A stretch of DNA of 47,157 nt from an uncultured SAR86 cluster bacterium (GCA_938075195.1 CALJGK010000050.1:1-47157), one strand, 5' to 3'; shown: positions 25,223 through 35,011, counted from the stretch's first letter. Notes: a model not told the origin generated them from the sequence alone. Made by a program: numbers and translations.

Positions 25223-25791
25223 CTTAAATTCATTTCCAAAAAATTATTTAGCATGACCTTACCATATTCTGTTGCTATAGATTCTGGATGAAATTGCATA
25301 CCAGTGACTTGTTGAGTCTTATGTTGAATGGCCATTATTGTTCCATCTTCAGATCTAGCTGTTATTTCAAAATCTTTTGACAATGAATTTTCATCTATGA
25401 TCAAGGAATGATAACGAGTAGCAAGAAAGTCCTCTGCCACAGAAGAGAATATACCCTGTCCATTATGTGTAATTTTTGAAATTTTTCCATGCATGACCTC
25501 TTTGGCCTTTATGATCTTAGCTCCATATGCTGCCCCTATAGACTGATGTCCCAAACAAACGCCTAATATTGGAATTTCACCTGAAAATTTATTTATTACC
25601 TCAATAGAGATTCCCGCTTCTTTAGGAGTACATGGACCTGGAGAAATCACTAAGAAATCTGGAGACTTATTTTTGATCTCTGAAAGACTAATCTGATCAT
25701 TTCTATAAACCTCTACTTCTTGATTCATTTCATAAAAATACTGAACCAGGTTATAAGTAAAAGAGTCATAGTTATCAATCATCAATAACAT
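25219..25791 (-). CDS. trpG: Anthranilate synthase glutamine amidotransferase subunit TrpG
   Basis: This class I glutaminase supplies ammonia to TrpE. The triad is visible: the nucleophile in LGVCLGHQSIG, and His-Glu in GMQFHPESIATEYG; ISPGPCTPKEAGIS forms the oxyanion loop. Length is 190. It could also serve p-aminobenzoate synthesis if paired with PabB, which is common for this type; no pabB is in the window. One base separates it from trpE. Confidence 0.96.
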   Translation of the reverse strand: MLLMIDNYDSFTYNLVQYFYEMNQEVEVYRNDQISLSEIKNKSPDFLVISPGPCTPKEAGISIEVINKFSGEIPILGVCLGHQSIGAAYGAKIIKAKEVMHGKISKITHNGQGIFSSVAEDFLATRYHSLIIDENSLSKDFEITARSEDGTIMAIQHKTQQVTGMQFHPESIATEYGKVMLNNFLEMNLR

Positions 25792-25792
25792 T

Positions 25793-27235
25793 TCAACCCT
25801 CCAATTTTTCTTGCACTAATTCAGCCGCCTTGAAAATAGCCCTGCCTTTGTTAAGTGATTCCTTCCACTCAAGTTCGGGGATAGAATCTGCGACCCAGCC
25901 TCCACCTGCTTGGATATACAGGACTTCATCCTTTATAACTGCTGTTCGAATCGCTATAGCCATATCCATATTTCCTTGCCAAGACAGATAGCCTATTGCA
26001 CCCCCATAAATTCCCCTTTTAACTGGTTCAAATTCATCAATAATTTCCATTGCCCTAATTTTAGGCGCACCTGAAACTGTTCCAGCGGGGAATGTAGCCT
26101 TAAATAAATCTATAGCTGATGAATGATCTTGTAATTCTGCTTCTACATTAGACACCATATGCATAACATGACTATAGCGCTCCACTCCAAATTTTTCTGT
26201 AACCTCAACTGAACCCGGTTTAGCAATTTTACCAACGTCATTTCTTCCTAGATCGATCAGCATCAAGTGTTCAGCAATTTCTTTAGGGTCATTAACCATC
26301 TCCTTCTCCATGGCCATATCATCCTTGGCATCCTTACCTCTTCTTCTTGTACCTGCAATGGGCCTAACAGTAACCTTATTATCTTCCAGTCTTGCCAAGA
26401 TTTCTGGCGACGAGCCTACGATGTGGAAATCATCTAAATTAAGATAATACATATAAGGAGAAGGATTTAATTGTCTGATTGATCGGTAAAGGGCAACGGG
26501 ATCTGCGGTAAAAGGAAGAGACATCCTTTGAGAGCATACCACTTGCATAATATCACCTTCTTCGATGTATTCTTTTGCTTTAAGGACAGACTTCTTAAAG
26601 TCTTGCTCACCAAATCCAGATATAAAATCAGATTCACTGATACTCTTTTCTGGTTTCTTGAAATCTTGATAGCCAAGAGGTTCTCTCAACTTTTCTTCCA
26701 ACGCATCGAGGCGCTGATTTGCAGATTCCATCTCTTCTTTTGAGTTGATTAGAATTATCAAATGAAGCTTATTCTTTAGATTATCGAAAACAGCAACTTC
26801 TTCGGAAATCATAAATAAAGCATCCGGAGTTCCTAAAGTGTCAGGAGGAGCTGTTTCAGATAATTTTGGTTCGATATATCTTACACAGTCATAAGAAAAG
26901 TAACCAACCAGACCTCCGTTAAACTTGGGCAAATTTGGATCTTCTTCTAAGGTGTAATTTTTTTGCAATTCATCAATATAATCTAGAGGATTTTCAGCTA
27001 AAAAACTTTCAGCTAATTTGCCATCCTGGTGAATCTGTATTGTATTGTTGATAATTTTAATAACCCTATTGGCCTTAAGCCCTATAAGAGAATATCTAGC
27101 CCACTTCTCCCCTCCTTCTACAGATTCAAAAAGATAACTATAGGAGCAATTTGCCAATTTTCTATAGACACTCAAGGGAGTCTCCATATCAACTAGTATT
27201 TCTCTCGAAACAGGTATTTTAGTTTGTGTATCCAA
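25793..27235 (-). CDS. trpE: Anthranilate synthase component I TrpE
   Basis: This chorismate-using enzyme commits carbon to tryptophan. The N-terminal regulatory element reads SYLFESVEGGEKWARYSLIG, the tryptophan-binding motif, so feedback inhibition is likely kept. The catalytic half has DIMQVVCSQRMSLPF, GTRRRGKD, LIDLGRNDVGKIA and PAGTVSGAPKIRAMEIIDE. Length is 480. It follows rpe by four bases; no leader peptide or attenuator is possible at this spacing, so control, if any, acts upstream of amgK or on the enzyme. Confidence 0.97.
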   Translation of the reverse strand: MDTQTKIPVSREILVDMETPLSVYRKLANCSYSYLFESVEGGEKWARYSLIGLKANRVIKIINNTIQIHQDGKLAESFLAENPLDYIDELQKNYTLEEDPNLPKFNGGLVGYFSYDCVRYIEPKLSETAPPDTLGTPDALFMISEEVAVFDNLKNKLHLIILINSKEEMESANQRLDALEEKLREPLGYQDFKKPEKSISESDFISGFGEQDFKKSVLKAKEYIEEGDIMQVVCSQRMSLPFTADPVALYRSIRQLNPSPYMYYLNLDDFHIVGSSPEILARLEDNKVTVRPIAGTRRRGKDAKDDMAMEKEMVNDPKEIAEHLMLIDLGRNDVGKIAKPGSVEVTEKFGVERYSHVMHMVSNVEAELQDHSSAIDLFKATFPAGTVSGAPKIRAMEIIDEFEPVKRGIYGGAIGYLSWQGNMDMAIAIRTAVIKDEVLYIQAGGGWVADSIPELEWKESLNKGRAIFKAAELVQEKLEG

Positions 27236-27239
27236 TTTT

Positions 27240-27914
27240 CTAGCCAGACTCTAGATTAGATCTCATCTGTTTTATAACCTTTGAATAATCAGATTGACTG
27301 AATATTGCAGAGCCAGCAACAAATGTGTCTGCTCCCGCTAAGGCAACTTCCGAGATGTTTTCAAGGGTTATTCCGCCGTCAACTTCAAGCCTAATATCTT
27401 TATTAGTTTTATTAATCAATGTTCTGGCTTGAGATATCTTATTCAACACAGAATCTATAAATTTTTGACCTCCAAATCCAGGATTAACAGACATCAATAA
27501 AACCATATCTAATTCATCTATATATTCCTCTAGAACACTCAGTGGAGTGGCAGGATTGAGAACTAAACCAGCCTTGCATTCATGAGATTTAATCAGTTCG
27601 ATGGATTTACCAACATGATCTGACGCCTCGGGATGAAAAGTTATATAAGTAGCACCTGCATCAGCAAAACTTTCAATGAGGCCATCCACTGGTTTAACCA
27701 TAAGGTGAGTATCGATAGTGGCTTTAATTCCATAATCTCTGAGAGCCCTGCATACCATAGGTCCAATAGTTAAATTGGGAACATAATGATTATCCATTAC
27801 ATCAAAATGGATCCAATCTGCTCCGGAATCCAGCACTAGCTTTGCATCTTCACCAAGACGAGCAAAGTCAGCAGAAAGAATTGAAGGCGCAATTATGTAA
27901 TCATTAGTGCTCAT
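27240..27914 (-). CDS. rpe: Ribulose-phosphate 3-epimerase Rpe
   Basis: This enzyme interconverts ribulose 5-phosphate and xylulose 5-phosphate. The metal-binding TIM-barrel motifs are present: [52 protein letters not shown] and LEVDGGI. At 224 residues it is normal. rpe upstream of trpE is also seen in Pseudomonas (rpe-gph-trpE); the phosphatase gene is missing here. Confidence 0.96.
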   Translation of the reverse strand: MSTNDYIIAPSILSADFARLGEDAKLVLDSGADWIHFDVMDNHYVPNLTIGPMVCRALRDYGIKATIDTHLMVKPVDGLIESFADAGATYITFHPEASDHVGKSIELIKSHECKAGLVLNPATPLSVLEEYIDELDMVLLMSVNPGFGGQKFIDSVLNKISQARTLINKTNKDIRLEVDGGITLENISEVALAGADTFVAGSAIFSQSDYSKVIKQMRSNLESG

Positions 27915-27926
27915 AATGCAGCAAGT

Positions 27927-28592
27927 TTACTCCTCGTCCATTAAACCGTCTAATCTTTCAACATCTTCTAATGTATTGAGATTTTCAAATTTACCTTCAT
28001 AAATTTGCCCTGTAACAAGATTTTTATTTGACGCTGGCTTTAAGATATCTTGCCAAAGACCTTTCTCTTCCAGCTTAAAATCATAAAACAGTTCTGGTGA
28101 AAGTATTGATAATCCTGAAAAGGTATATTTGAGTCCTGAGCCCTTCTCCTTAACAAGATTTTCTTCAAAATATACATCACCATCTGGATTATTTGCAGGA
28201 TTAGGAATCAAAATCATGTGCGCTAGTGCGTTATCTTTAAGCTCAAGATTCTCAAGATTAAAGTCAGTCCAAGTATCAGCGCTTAGGACAATAAAAGGAT
28301 CAGAGAAATGATGAATTGAATTTAAAATCCCACCCCCAGTACCTAGAAGCTTTTCTTCAATGGAATATGAAATTTTAATATCAAATCTAGATCCATCTCC
28401 CAATAAATCTATTATCTTTTCTCCAAAATGATGAAGATTTATAACGACTTCATCAACCTTACATTTTTTTAGTTTCTCTATATTTCTTTCAATAAGAGAA
28501 AGGCCGCCAATCTTAATGAGAGGTTTCGGATTATCAAGAGTGAAAGGCAGCAGTCTCTTGCCTCTACCTGCTGCCAATAAAAAAGCTTTCAT
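27927..28592 (-). CDS. murU: MurNAc-1-phosphate uridylyltransferase MurU
   Basis: This 221-residue nucleotidyltransferase makes UDP-MurNAc directly from MurNAc-1-phosphate in peptidoglycan recycling, bypassing MurA. The signature LAAGRGKRLLPFTLDNPKPL is at the N-terminus, with INLHHFGEKI and VLSADTWTDFNLENL (the metal-binding acidic residue) following. Its place directly after an AmgK-type kinase, with a four-base overlap, makes MurU more likely than a generic sugar nucleotidyltransferase. Confidence 0.87.
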   Translation of the reverse strand: MKAFLLAAGRGKRLLPFTLDNPKPLIKIGGLSLIERNIEKLKKCKVDEVVINLHHFGEKIIDLLGDGSRFDIKISYSIEEKLLGTGGGILNSIHHFSDPFIVLSADTWTDFNLENLELKDNALAHMILIPNPANNPDGDVYFEENLVKEKGSGLKYTFSGLSILSPELFYDFKLEEKGLWQDILKPASNKNLVTGQIYEGKFENLNTLEDVERLDGLMDEE

Positions 28593-29605
28593 TTGATATC
28601 CTTTAGAGCTGCAATAAGCTTGGGTTTAACTTTACCTATAAGTAAATGATTAAACTCATCGAGCTGATGATATTTTTTGGAATCATCTATTAAGAAGTCT
28701 AGTGTTTGAATCAAGTCATTAAGTCTAAAAGATTTTTTATCTCTTATATGAAGTCTTGATAGTGTTCCCAATATCCTCAGTTGACGTTGAAAACCTGCAA
28801 AATCAACATCTCTAATTAAATCACTAAGGGCTTTCCTGCTGATAGTTTTTGGGACTTGAGCGAGTTCGCAGAAAAAATTTAAATAAATTTGAATTTGATC
28901 CTTGGTTAAAGGGTTTTCTATATCCTTTAATATGGATACTAGATCTAAGGCATAAGGACCTTTGCATAAATCCTGAAAATCTAGGATACCTATTGCCCCA
29001 TCATTTAGGAGCATCAGATTTCTAAATTCAAAATCAAAATGGCATAAATATTGCTCTTGGCTCATGCACTCTTTAGAGATGACCTTATAAGCATTATCGA
29101 TTATCTTCTTTTCATTCCCTGAAAGTTTAAAGTTAATCAATTCACCTAAAAGCCAATGCTCAAAAAGATACATTTGGTCAATTAATGTCACCTCAGACAA
29201 CTCGAACGCACCTCTAGGGGATTCACATTCCTGAATCAAAGCTATTTGCTTTAATGCAGACTGAATAAAACTATCTATATTTAAAGTATTGATTTCAAGC
29301 TGCAATACTTTGTCCCCAAAGTCTTCCAATAATAAAAAACCCTTCTGATGGTTGTGCGCTTCTACCCTAGGAACTTTTATATTATTTTCTATGAAGAATT
29401 TTGAATAGTTTGTAAACACCAAATTCATGTCAGACTCTGGATCAGAAATCACTCCTACATAAGAACCTATATCTGTCTTAATCCTAAAATAATTTCTTAA
29501 ACTAGCCTGCTCACGAAGCGGAACTATACTTTCGACCTCAGAAAATCCTAAATTGTATGCTTCTGAAATCACCCAATTCAATAAGTCATCTTTTAGCTGT
29601 GTCAT
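28589..29605 (-). CDS. amgK: Cell-wall amino-sugar kinase AmgK
   Basis: This 338-residue APH-fold kinase phosphorylates MurNAc and GlcNAc at the anomeric position in the AmgK-MurU recycling route. The catalytic loop is CHFDFEFRNLM (HxDxxxxN) and the metal site is ILDFQDLCKGPYALDL; QASLRNYFRI marks the nucleotide loop. It lies just before murU and diverges from lptD, the same order (murU-amgK-lptD-surA) as in Pseudomonas. It is first in the long minus-strand transcript running to ybjQ. Confidence 0.88.
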   Translation of the reverse strand: MTQLKDDLLNWVISEAYNLGFSEVESIVPLREQASLRNYFRIKTDIGSYVGVISDPESDMNLVFTNYSKFFIENNIKVPRVEAHNHQKGFLLLEDFGDKVLQLEINTLNIDSFIQSALKQIALIQECESPRGAFELSEVTLIDQMYLFEHWLLGELINFKLSGNEKKIIDNAYKVISKECMSQEQYLCHFDFEFRNLMLLNDGAIGILDFQDLCKGPYALDLVSILKDIENPLTKDQIQIYLNFFCELAQVPKTISRKALSDLIRDVDFAGFQRQLRILGTLSRLHIRDKKSFRLNDLIQTLDFLIDDSKKYHQLDEFNHLLIGKVKPKLIAALKDIK

Positions 29606-29669
29606 AATGATTTGACCTTATATCTAGTAATTTATCCCGATATTCAATTATGATCTTGAATAAGTTTAT

Positions 29670-29697
29670 GGAACAATTTATGTTTTACACACTCTAA
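29670..29697 (+). promoter_or_regulatory. SigmaE-like promoter at the lptD start
   Basis: GGAACAA (29670-29676), a 16-base spacer and TCTAA (29693-29697) closely match the RpoE envelope-stress promoter pattern (GGAACTT, about 16, TCTAA/TCTGA). In E. coli the lptD-surA operon is known to be RpoE-driven. The predicted transcript start, near 29703, lies after the first ATG but just before ATG 29706. No rpoE gene is in the window. Confidence 0.5.
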
Positions 29698-31913
29698 TGG
29701 GTAATATGTCCAAAGAATACCCTTTTATCCAGTTCTTAATTGGTTATCTAATCATTTCTATCCCCTTTTTCCTTCATGCTAGTGAAGCTAACGATTTGGA
29801 AATAAAATCAATAAATGCCCAAATAATTAAGTCTCTGGATGACGATATTCTAAGCCTAAAAGGTAATGTCATTATAAAAACTGATGTTATGGATCTTTGG
29901 GCCGATGAAGCCACCTATGACCGAACTAAACAAGTAATAAATTTAAATGGAAACATAAGGGCTCTTTCAAAGAATCTAAAGATAAATGCAGAGGTAATGA
30001 AAGCAGATTTCTTTAAACAAGAATTTTATTTAAAAGGTTCTAGTTTTAAATTCATGGAGAAGGCTTTTGGTGAAGCACAACATATAAATATAAATCCCAA
30101 CAGTGATATTGAATTACTTAATGTATCAATATCTAGCTGTGAAAAGGAAAGTTTGTCTTGGGACCTCATCGCAGAAAAAATTTCCGTTGTAGATCAGGGT
30201 GAAAATGCTGTTATTAGAAATGTCAGCCTTAAAGTAAATAAACATTCTATTTTCTATTTACCTTTTGTCAGAACAGTTATTGGGAAAGAAAAAACTTCTG
30301 GATTTCTTTCTCCATCCATCAAACAAGGTGATGATGGCCTTGACCTTTCCTTGCCTTATTTCTTCAGTCTGGCCCCTAACTATGATGTAACAGTCGCTCC
30401 TCGCTATATACAAGAAAGAGGTCTTGGGATTAGCTCAGAGGCAAGATATCTGACTAAATCTTCAAAAGGAGTTATTTCTTATTCTCACTTTGGTAAAGAT
30501 AAAAAATTTATTGATAAAACAGGTCTTGATGGAAAACGATGGGCAGCAAAATTAACAAATATGTCTAAGTTAGGTACTAATCTATTTCTAAAAATAAATA
30601 CCGAACAAGCCAGTGATGACTTATATTTTGAAGACCTTGATGACAATATCATAGGCACACAGCAGAAAGATTATTTAGTTAGAAATATTTTGCTTAGATG
30701 GAATACTAAGAACTTAAAGCTTCAAGGATCAGTCAACAAATATCACAATCTTAATCCATTCTCCTCGAATGACTATAATACGCAACCAAGCTTGAACATT
30801 GATTTCGAAAAACAATTCAGCCAAATGAAATTCAAGCTCCGAACTGACTATTCGAAGTTTTCCTTTGATGATTCATATAATCCCATTGAAAGACACAGAA
30901 ATCTAAAAAGAATATCTGTACAGCCATCTATTTTAATACATAGATCTAAGTTCTCTTCTGCGAGTTCATTAGAGGTTGGAAGAAAAAAGACTAACCACCA
31001 GACTGGAAATAATTCTATTGATAACTCTCATAACTGGGCAGAGTTTACCCATAAGATCTTTATGGATAAGCGCACAAAAACTACTTTCAGCACATTTAAT
31101 CCCATATTTAAGGCCATTTGGATAGATGGTCAAAATACTATAGATGCTAATGTAGATTCAAAACTTCTTAATTTGAACTTTGATACATTATTCAAAAGAA
31201 ATTGGTATTCAGGATCTGATCTTTTTTTAGAAGAAAGTAGGCTAGTCCTTGGTATTGAACATAATTTCTTCAATTCTCTTTCTGGACATCAAAGATATTT
31301 TTCTTTTGGGAGAGCATTCTTCAATAATAAGGAAAAGAATCTTACTGACTATGATGACAAGGATTCTTCTTTCGTTACGGAATTCAAAACTAACCTTACA
31401 GATACCTTAAAGCTCAATAGCTCTTTTGAAATAGATTCTGATCTAGACAAGATGCTTAGAAGTTCTATTGGAGTGAGCTACGTTCCAGAAGAAAAAAAGC
31501 GAATAGAACTTCGTTCAGTCTTTAAAAGAAATGCGCAATACTTAAATGAATCCCCATGGTCAAAAGAAGATGACTCTATCAATCAAATCGAATTAATCAC
31601 TCAATGGAAACTTTCTGATAACTTATCTTTTTTTGGAAAAGTATCTAGAGATGAAAATATTAGCCTATCTAGAGATTTATCCTATGGAATTGAATATGCA
31701 AATTGTTGTTTAAAAATTGGTGTTATGAAGAGAAAATGGCAAGATCAGGACTTCTTCATTGCCTCAAGCGCCGAAGAAAGAATAAAGATTTTTGAAAGTG
31801 GTAGATTGCCAGAAAGAGAAAGAGATAACCTGTATTTCTTCTTTGAATTGGTTGAATTGGGTAGATTCGGGAAGAGAATATCAGATGTATTAAGCTCAAG
31901 AAAATTCCAATAA
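29697..31913 (+). CDS. lptD: LPS-assembly outer-membrane protein LptD
   Basis: LptD, with the lipoprotein LptE, inserts lipopolysaccharide into the outer leaflet. The signal peptide (IGYLIISIPFFLHASE) precedes an OstA-type beta-jellyroll (about 35-150) and a C-terminal barrel. At 738 residues it is slightly short. Only three cysteines are present: Cys148 and the pair Cys670-Cys671; the most N-terminal cysteine of E. coli is missing. Two in-frame ATGs occur at 29697 and 29706; the promoter position favours 29706. It heads lptD-surA-pdxA-rsmA-apaH-cca. Confidence 0.95.
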   Translation: MGNMSKEYPFIQFLIGYLIISIPFFLHASEANDLEIKSINAQIIKSLDDDILSLKGNVIIKTDVMDLWADEATYDRTKQVINLNGNIRALSKNLKINAEVMKADFFKQEFYLKGSSFKFMEKAFGEAQHININPNSDIELLNVSISSCEKESLSWDLIAEKISVVDQGENAVIRNVSLKVNKHSIFYLPFVRTVIGKEKTSGFLSPSIKQGDDGLDLSLPYFFSLAPNYDVTVAPRYIQERGLGISSEARYLTKSSKGVISYSHFGKDKKFIDKTGLDGKRWAAKLTNMSKLGTNLFLKINTEQASDDLYFEDLDDNIIGTQQKDYLVRNILLRWNTKNLKLQGSVNKYHNLNPFSSNDYNTQPSLNIDFEKQFSQMKFKLRTDYSKFSFDDSYNPIERHRNLKRISVQPSILIHRSKFSSASSLEVGRKKTNHQTGNNSIDNSHNWAEFTHKIFMDKRTKTTFSTFNPIFKAIWIDGQNTIDANVDSKLLNLNFDTLFKRNWYSGSDLFLEESRLVLGIEHNFFNSLSGHQRYFSFGRAFFNNKEKNLTDYDDKDSSFVTEFKTNLTDTLKLNSSFEIDSDLDKMLRSSIGVSYVPEEKKRIELRSVFKRNAQYLNESPWSKEDDSINQIELITQWKLSDNLSFFGKVSRDENISLSRDLSYGIEYANCCLKIGVMKRKWQDQDFFIASSAEERIKIFESGRLPERERDNLYFFFELVELGRFGKRISDVLSSRKFQ

Positions 31914-31948
31914 TTGCAAGAAGTAAAAAAAAGAAGACAATAGCGTAT

Positions 31949-33268
31949 ATGAATCAACTAAATATACTCAAAACATCATTTTGGACTAGGAAAAACATCT
32001 TTGTATTACTAGTATCACTTTTAGCTTCAATGAATATTTTTTCTAAAATAGAGTTGATTGATAGAGTCGTAGCCGTTGTAGACTCAGGCGTCATAATGGA
32101 ATCACAGCTTAACTCTAGAGTTGAAGAAATTCTTATCCGATTAAAAAGCGATACAACTGAGCTGCCGCCTATCAATCTGCTTGAAGAGCAAGTTCTCGAT
32201 AGATTAATAATTGAAGAAATACAATTGCAACTAGCTGATAGAGCTGGCATTAAAATAAGTGATTCAGAATTAAATCAGACTCTTTCAAGAGTCTCTTCTC
32301 AGAATAATCTCAGTTTAGAGGATTTTAGACTAAAGTTAGAAGCCGAAGGCACCTCTTATAAATCTTTTAGAGACACTATAAAGAAAGAACTTATTATTCA
32401 AAGGGTACAAAGAGGAAGAGTTGGAGGAAAGGTAGATATATCCGAGCAAGAAATAGAAAACTTCATCAATTCAGAGGAGGGTAAATCTCAACTTGCTGAG
32501 CAATATAATGTTCAACATATTCTGCTTTCAGTGAAGAGTGGATTAACTGAGCAGCAAATAGAAGAAATCAAAGATGAAGCTAATAATTTAATTACTAGAT
32601 TAGAAGGCGATGAAAGTTTTGAAAAACTTGCTGCATCTTATTCATCGGGCCAAGAGGCATTAGAGGGAGGTTTTTTGGGCTGGAGAACCGCTGCTGAATT
32701 ACCTAGTCTTTTTGCAAATGTGGTGACTGAACTCAAGGTTGGAGAAGTAGCTCAACCTCTAAGAAGTGGTGCAGGTTTCCATATACTAAAACTGACCGAT
32801 AAGAGAGGAAATACAGTTAAATTTTTAGATCAAACTTTAGCAAGACATATATTAGTCCAACCTTCAGAGATCAGAACAGAAAATCAAGCGGAAGAATTAA
32901 TTAATGACATCTACGAAAGACTGACCAATGGAGAAGACTTCAAACAACTTGCAAGACAATTCTCTGAAGATCCTGGATCGAAGATGGATGGTGGTGAGCT
33001 TGGATGGAGTAATCCAGGTGACTATGATCCTATTTTTGAAAAGACATTAAATGCAACTGAAATTGGGAAAATATCTGAACCAGTTCAATCTTCTTTTGGC
33101 TGGCATATCATCGAGGCAATGGATCGAAGAAATGAAGACGTAAGTCAAGAAGAGCAAAAAAATAGAGCCTATCAAATCATTTTCAAGAGAAAATTTGAGC
33201 AAGAGCTTCAAAGTACTCTCATTGAATTGAGGGCAGAAGCCTATGTTGATATAAAACTTACCACATGA
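31949..33268 (+). CDS. surA: Periplasmic chaperone / peptidyl-prolyl isomerase SurA
   Basis: SurA carries unfolded outer-membrane proteins, including LptD, across the periplasm. A signal segment (IFVLLVSLLASMNIFS) is followed by the chaperone N-domain beginning IELIDRVVAVVDSGVIMESQ and two parvulin domains: QHILLSV to GFHILKLTDKRG, and ARHILVQ to GWHIIEAMDRR. The C-terminal helix completes the core. Length (439) matches. It overlaps pdxA by four bases. Confidence 0.97.
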   Translation: MNQLNILKTSFWTRKNIFVLLVSLLASMNIFSKIELIDRVVAVVDSGVIMESQLNSRVEEILIRLKSDTTELPPINLLEEQVLDRLIIEEIQLQLADRAGIKISDSELNQTLSRVSSQNNLSLEDFRLKLEAEGTSYKSFRDTIKKELIIQRVQRGRVGGKVDISEQEIENFINSEEGKSQLAEQYNVQHILLSVKSGLTEQQIEEIKDEANNLITRLEGDESFEKLAASYSSGQEALEGGFLGWRTAAELPSLFANVVTELKVGEVAQPLRSGAGFHILKLTDKRGNTVKFLDQTLARHILVQPSEIRTENQAEELINDIYERLTNGEDFKQLARQFSEDPGSKMDGGELGWSNPGDYDPIFEKTLNATEIGKISEPVQSSFGWHIIEAMDRRNEDVSQEEQKNRAYQIIFKRKFEQELQSTLIELRAEAYVDIKLTT

Positions 33269-34254
33269 CCAAAATAGCTGTCTCTTCAGGAGATCCAGCT
33301 GGAATAGGACCTGATATTTGTATCAAGGCTTTTGGATCAAGAAATATACAACCTTATTTCCCGGTCATCTTTGGGAACATTGGCCTCTTTAAGGATAGAG
33401 CCAAGTTACTAGAAATTGATGCAGATATACAAGTCTATGACGGAGAAGACGTTAATGATTTAACTCATAATAGTCTGTGGATGGTTGATCAGCCTATAGG
33501 AGGGGATATTATTCCGGGAACACCCTCTTCTCTTTCAGCACAGTACACTATTAGTTTATTTAAAGAGTCTGTTGAAAGGACGATATCAAAAGAATTTGAT
33601 GCGATAGTCACATGCCCAATTAATAAAGAGGTCATTAACAAAGGTGGTATACCTTTTACAGGTCATACAGAGGAATTAGCCAGAATGTCCAATGTCGATA
33701 AAGTTGTAATGATGCTGGTCAATGAAAACATGAAAGTTGCTTTGGCCTCAACCCATATCCCTCTGAGTGAAGTATCCTCAGCCATTAACCATGACTTCCT
33801 GATTGAAATCATTTCTATTATTGATAATTCATTAAAGCTTCAATGGAACATTAAAAAGCCTCTTATTAAGGTTCTTGGCTTAAACCCACATGCTGGTGAC
33901 GGGGGATTTATCGGTAAAGAAGAAGAAGAGATTATTAGTCCAGCAATAGAGACCTTAAAAAAAAATGGATTAAATATTATTGGACCTATTTCTGCAGATA
34001 CGGCTTTTATAGAGAAGGACAATGAAAAAGCTGATGCATTTTTAGCAATGTTCCATGATCAGGGTCTTCCTGTTATCAAGACAATGAGTTTTGGAGAAAT
34101 TGTTAACATAACGTTAGGTTTACCATTTATAAGAACCTCTGTAGATCATGGGACTGCTTATGATGTGGCTGGAAGTATCTTGGCAGATGAAACCAGTCTT
34201 CTAACGGCATCGAAAATGGCTCACTCTATTAGTAACAGAACAAAAAATGCCTAA
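33265..34254 (+). CDS. pdxA: 4-hydroxythreonine-4-phosphate dehydrogenase PdxA
   Basis: This metal-dependent NAD enzyme is part of pyridoxal phosphate synthesis (DXP-dependent route). SSGDPAGIGPDI opens the protein, and the metal-binding histidines lie in FTGHTEELA, LNPHAGDGGFIG and AMFHDQGLP. FIRTSVDHGTAYDVAG is the C-terminal signature. At 329 residues it is complete. It overlaps surA by four and rsmA by eight bases. Confidence 0.97.
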   Translation: MTKIAVSSGDPAGIGPDICIKAFGSRNIQPYFPVIFGNIGLFKDRAKLLEIDADIQVYDGEDVNDLTHNSLWMVDQPIGGDIIPGTPSSLSAQYTISLFKESVERTISKEFDAIVTCPINKEVINKGGIPFTGHTEELARMSNVDKVVMMLVNENMKVALASTHIPLSEVSSAINHDFLIEIISIIDNSLKLQWNIKKPLIKVLGLNPHAGDGGFIGKEEEEIISPAIETLKKNGLNIIGPISADTAFIEKDNEKADAFLAMFHDQGLPVIKTMSFGEIVNITLGLPFIRTSVDHGTAYDVAGSILADETSLLTASKMAHSISNRTKNA

Positions 34255-35011
34255 AGCCAAGAAGAGCTTAGGTCAAAATTTTCTTATTGATACTTCTGTT
34301 GTTAATCAAATTATTCAATTTGTTAATCCTGATTCATCGCATAGATTTCTTGAAATAGGTCCAGGCAAAGGAGTGATTACTCAAAGATTAGTTAAATCTG
34401 TAGATGAGATACATGCTGTTGAAATTGATAAAGATCTATTACGAGATTTAGCTCAGATTGAGCATCTTGATAATTTTTATCTCCACAATCAAAGCATTCT
34501 TGATTTTGAACCGAATAAGATTTCTGATGGAGGTTTGAGGGTTATAGGCAATCTTCCATATAATATATCTACTCCCATCATGCTTTGGAGCTTTAAATAT
34601 TTAGAATTATTTTCTGATATGCATTTTATGTTCCAAAAAGAATTTGGAGATAGATTAGTGTCTGAAAACAATAAAAAGACTTTTGGAAGAATCTCAGTCA
34701 TTACGCAGTACCTTACCAAACCAAAATATTGTTTTATGATCGAGCCTGAAAGTTTTTCTCCAAAACCAAAAGTTGATAGTGTATTTATAAGATTTGATCC
34801 TATCAAAGGAAGAAGCTTAAATGATCCAATTGCAATTAAATTACAAGAAGTAACTAAGATTACATTTATGCATAAAAGAAAAATGATAGGTAAATCACTT
34901 CAAAAAATCCTTTCTGAAGATCAGTTAGTCCAGTTAGATATCGATTCTAAATCAAGACCAGAAAACTTATCTGTAGAAGATTATGTAAAGATAGCCAAAG
35001 TATTGATCTAA
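34247..35011 (+). CDS. rsmA: 16S rRNA dimethyladenosine transferase RsmA (KsgA)
   Basis: This enzyme dimethylates A1518 and A1519 near the 3' end of 16S rRNA. KKSLGQNFLID starts the protein, FLEIGPGKGVITQRL binds AdoMet, and NLPYNIST is the catalytic motif; SFSPKPKVDSVFIRF lies in the C-domain. The 254-residue size is normal. Its stop overlaps the apaH start. apaG, often between rsmA and apaH, is absent. Confidence 0.97.
   Translation: MPKAKKSLGQNFLIDTSVVNQIIQFVNPDSSHRFLEIGPGKGVITQRLVKSVDEIHAVEIDKDLLRDLAQIEHLDNFYLHNQSILDFEPNKISDGGLRVIGNLPYNISTPIMLWSFKYLELFSDMHFMFQKEFGDRLVSENNKKTFGRISVITQYLTKPKYCFMIEPESFSPKPKVDSVFIRFDPIKGRSLNDPIAIKLQEVTKITFMHKRKMIGKSLQKILSEDQLVQLDIDSKSRPENLSVEDYVKIAKVLI

Noticed and set aside
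25205-27240. trp leader peptide and attenuator before trpE
   Set aside because: Only four bases separate rpe and trpE, so no leader can fit.
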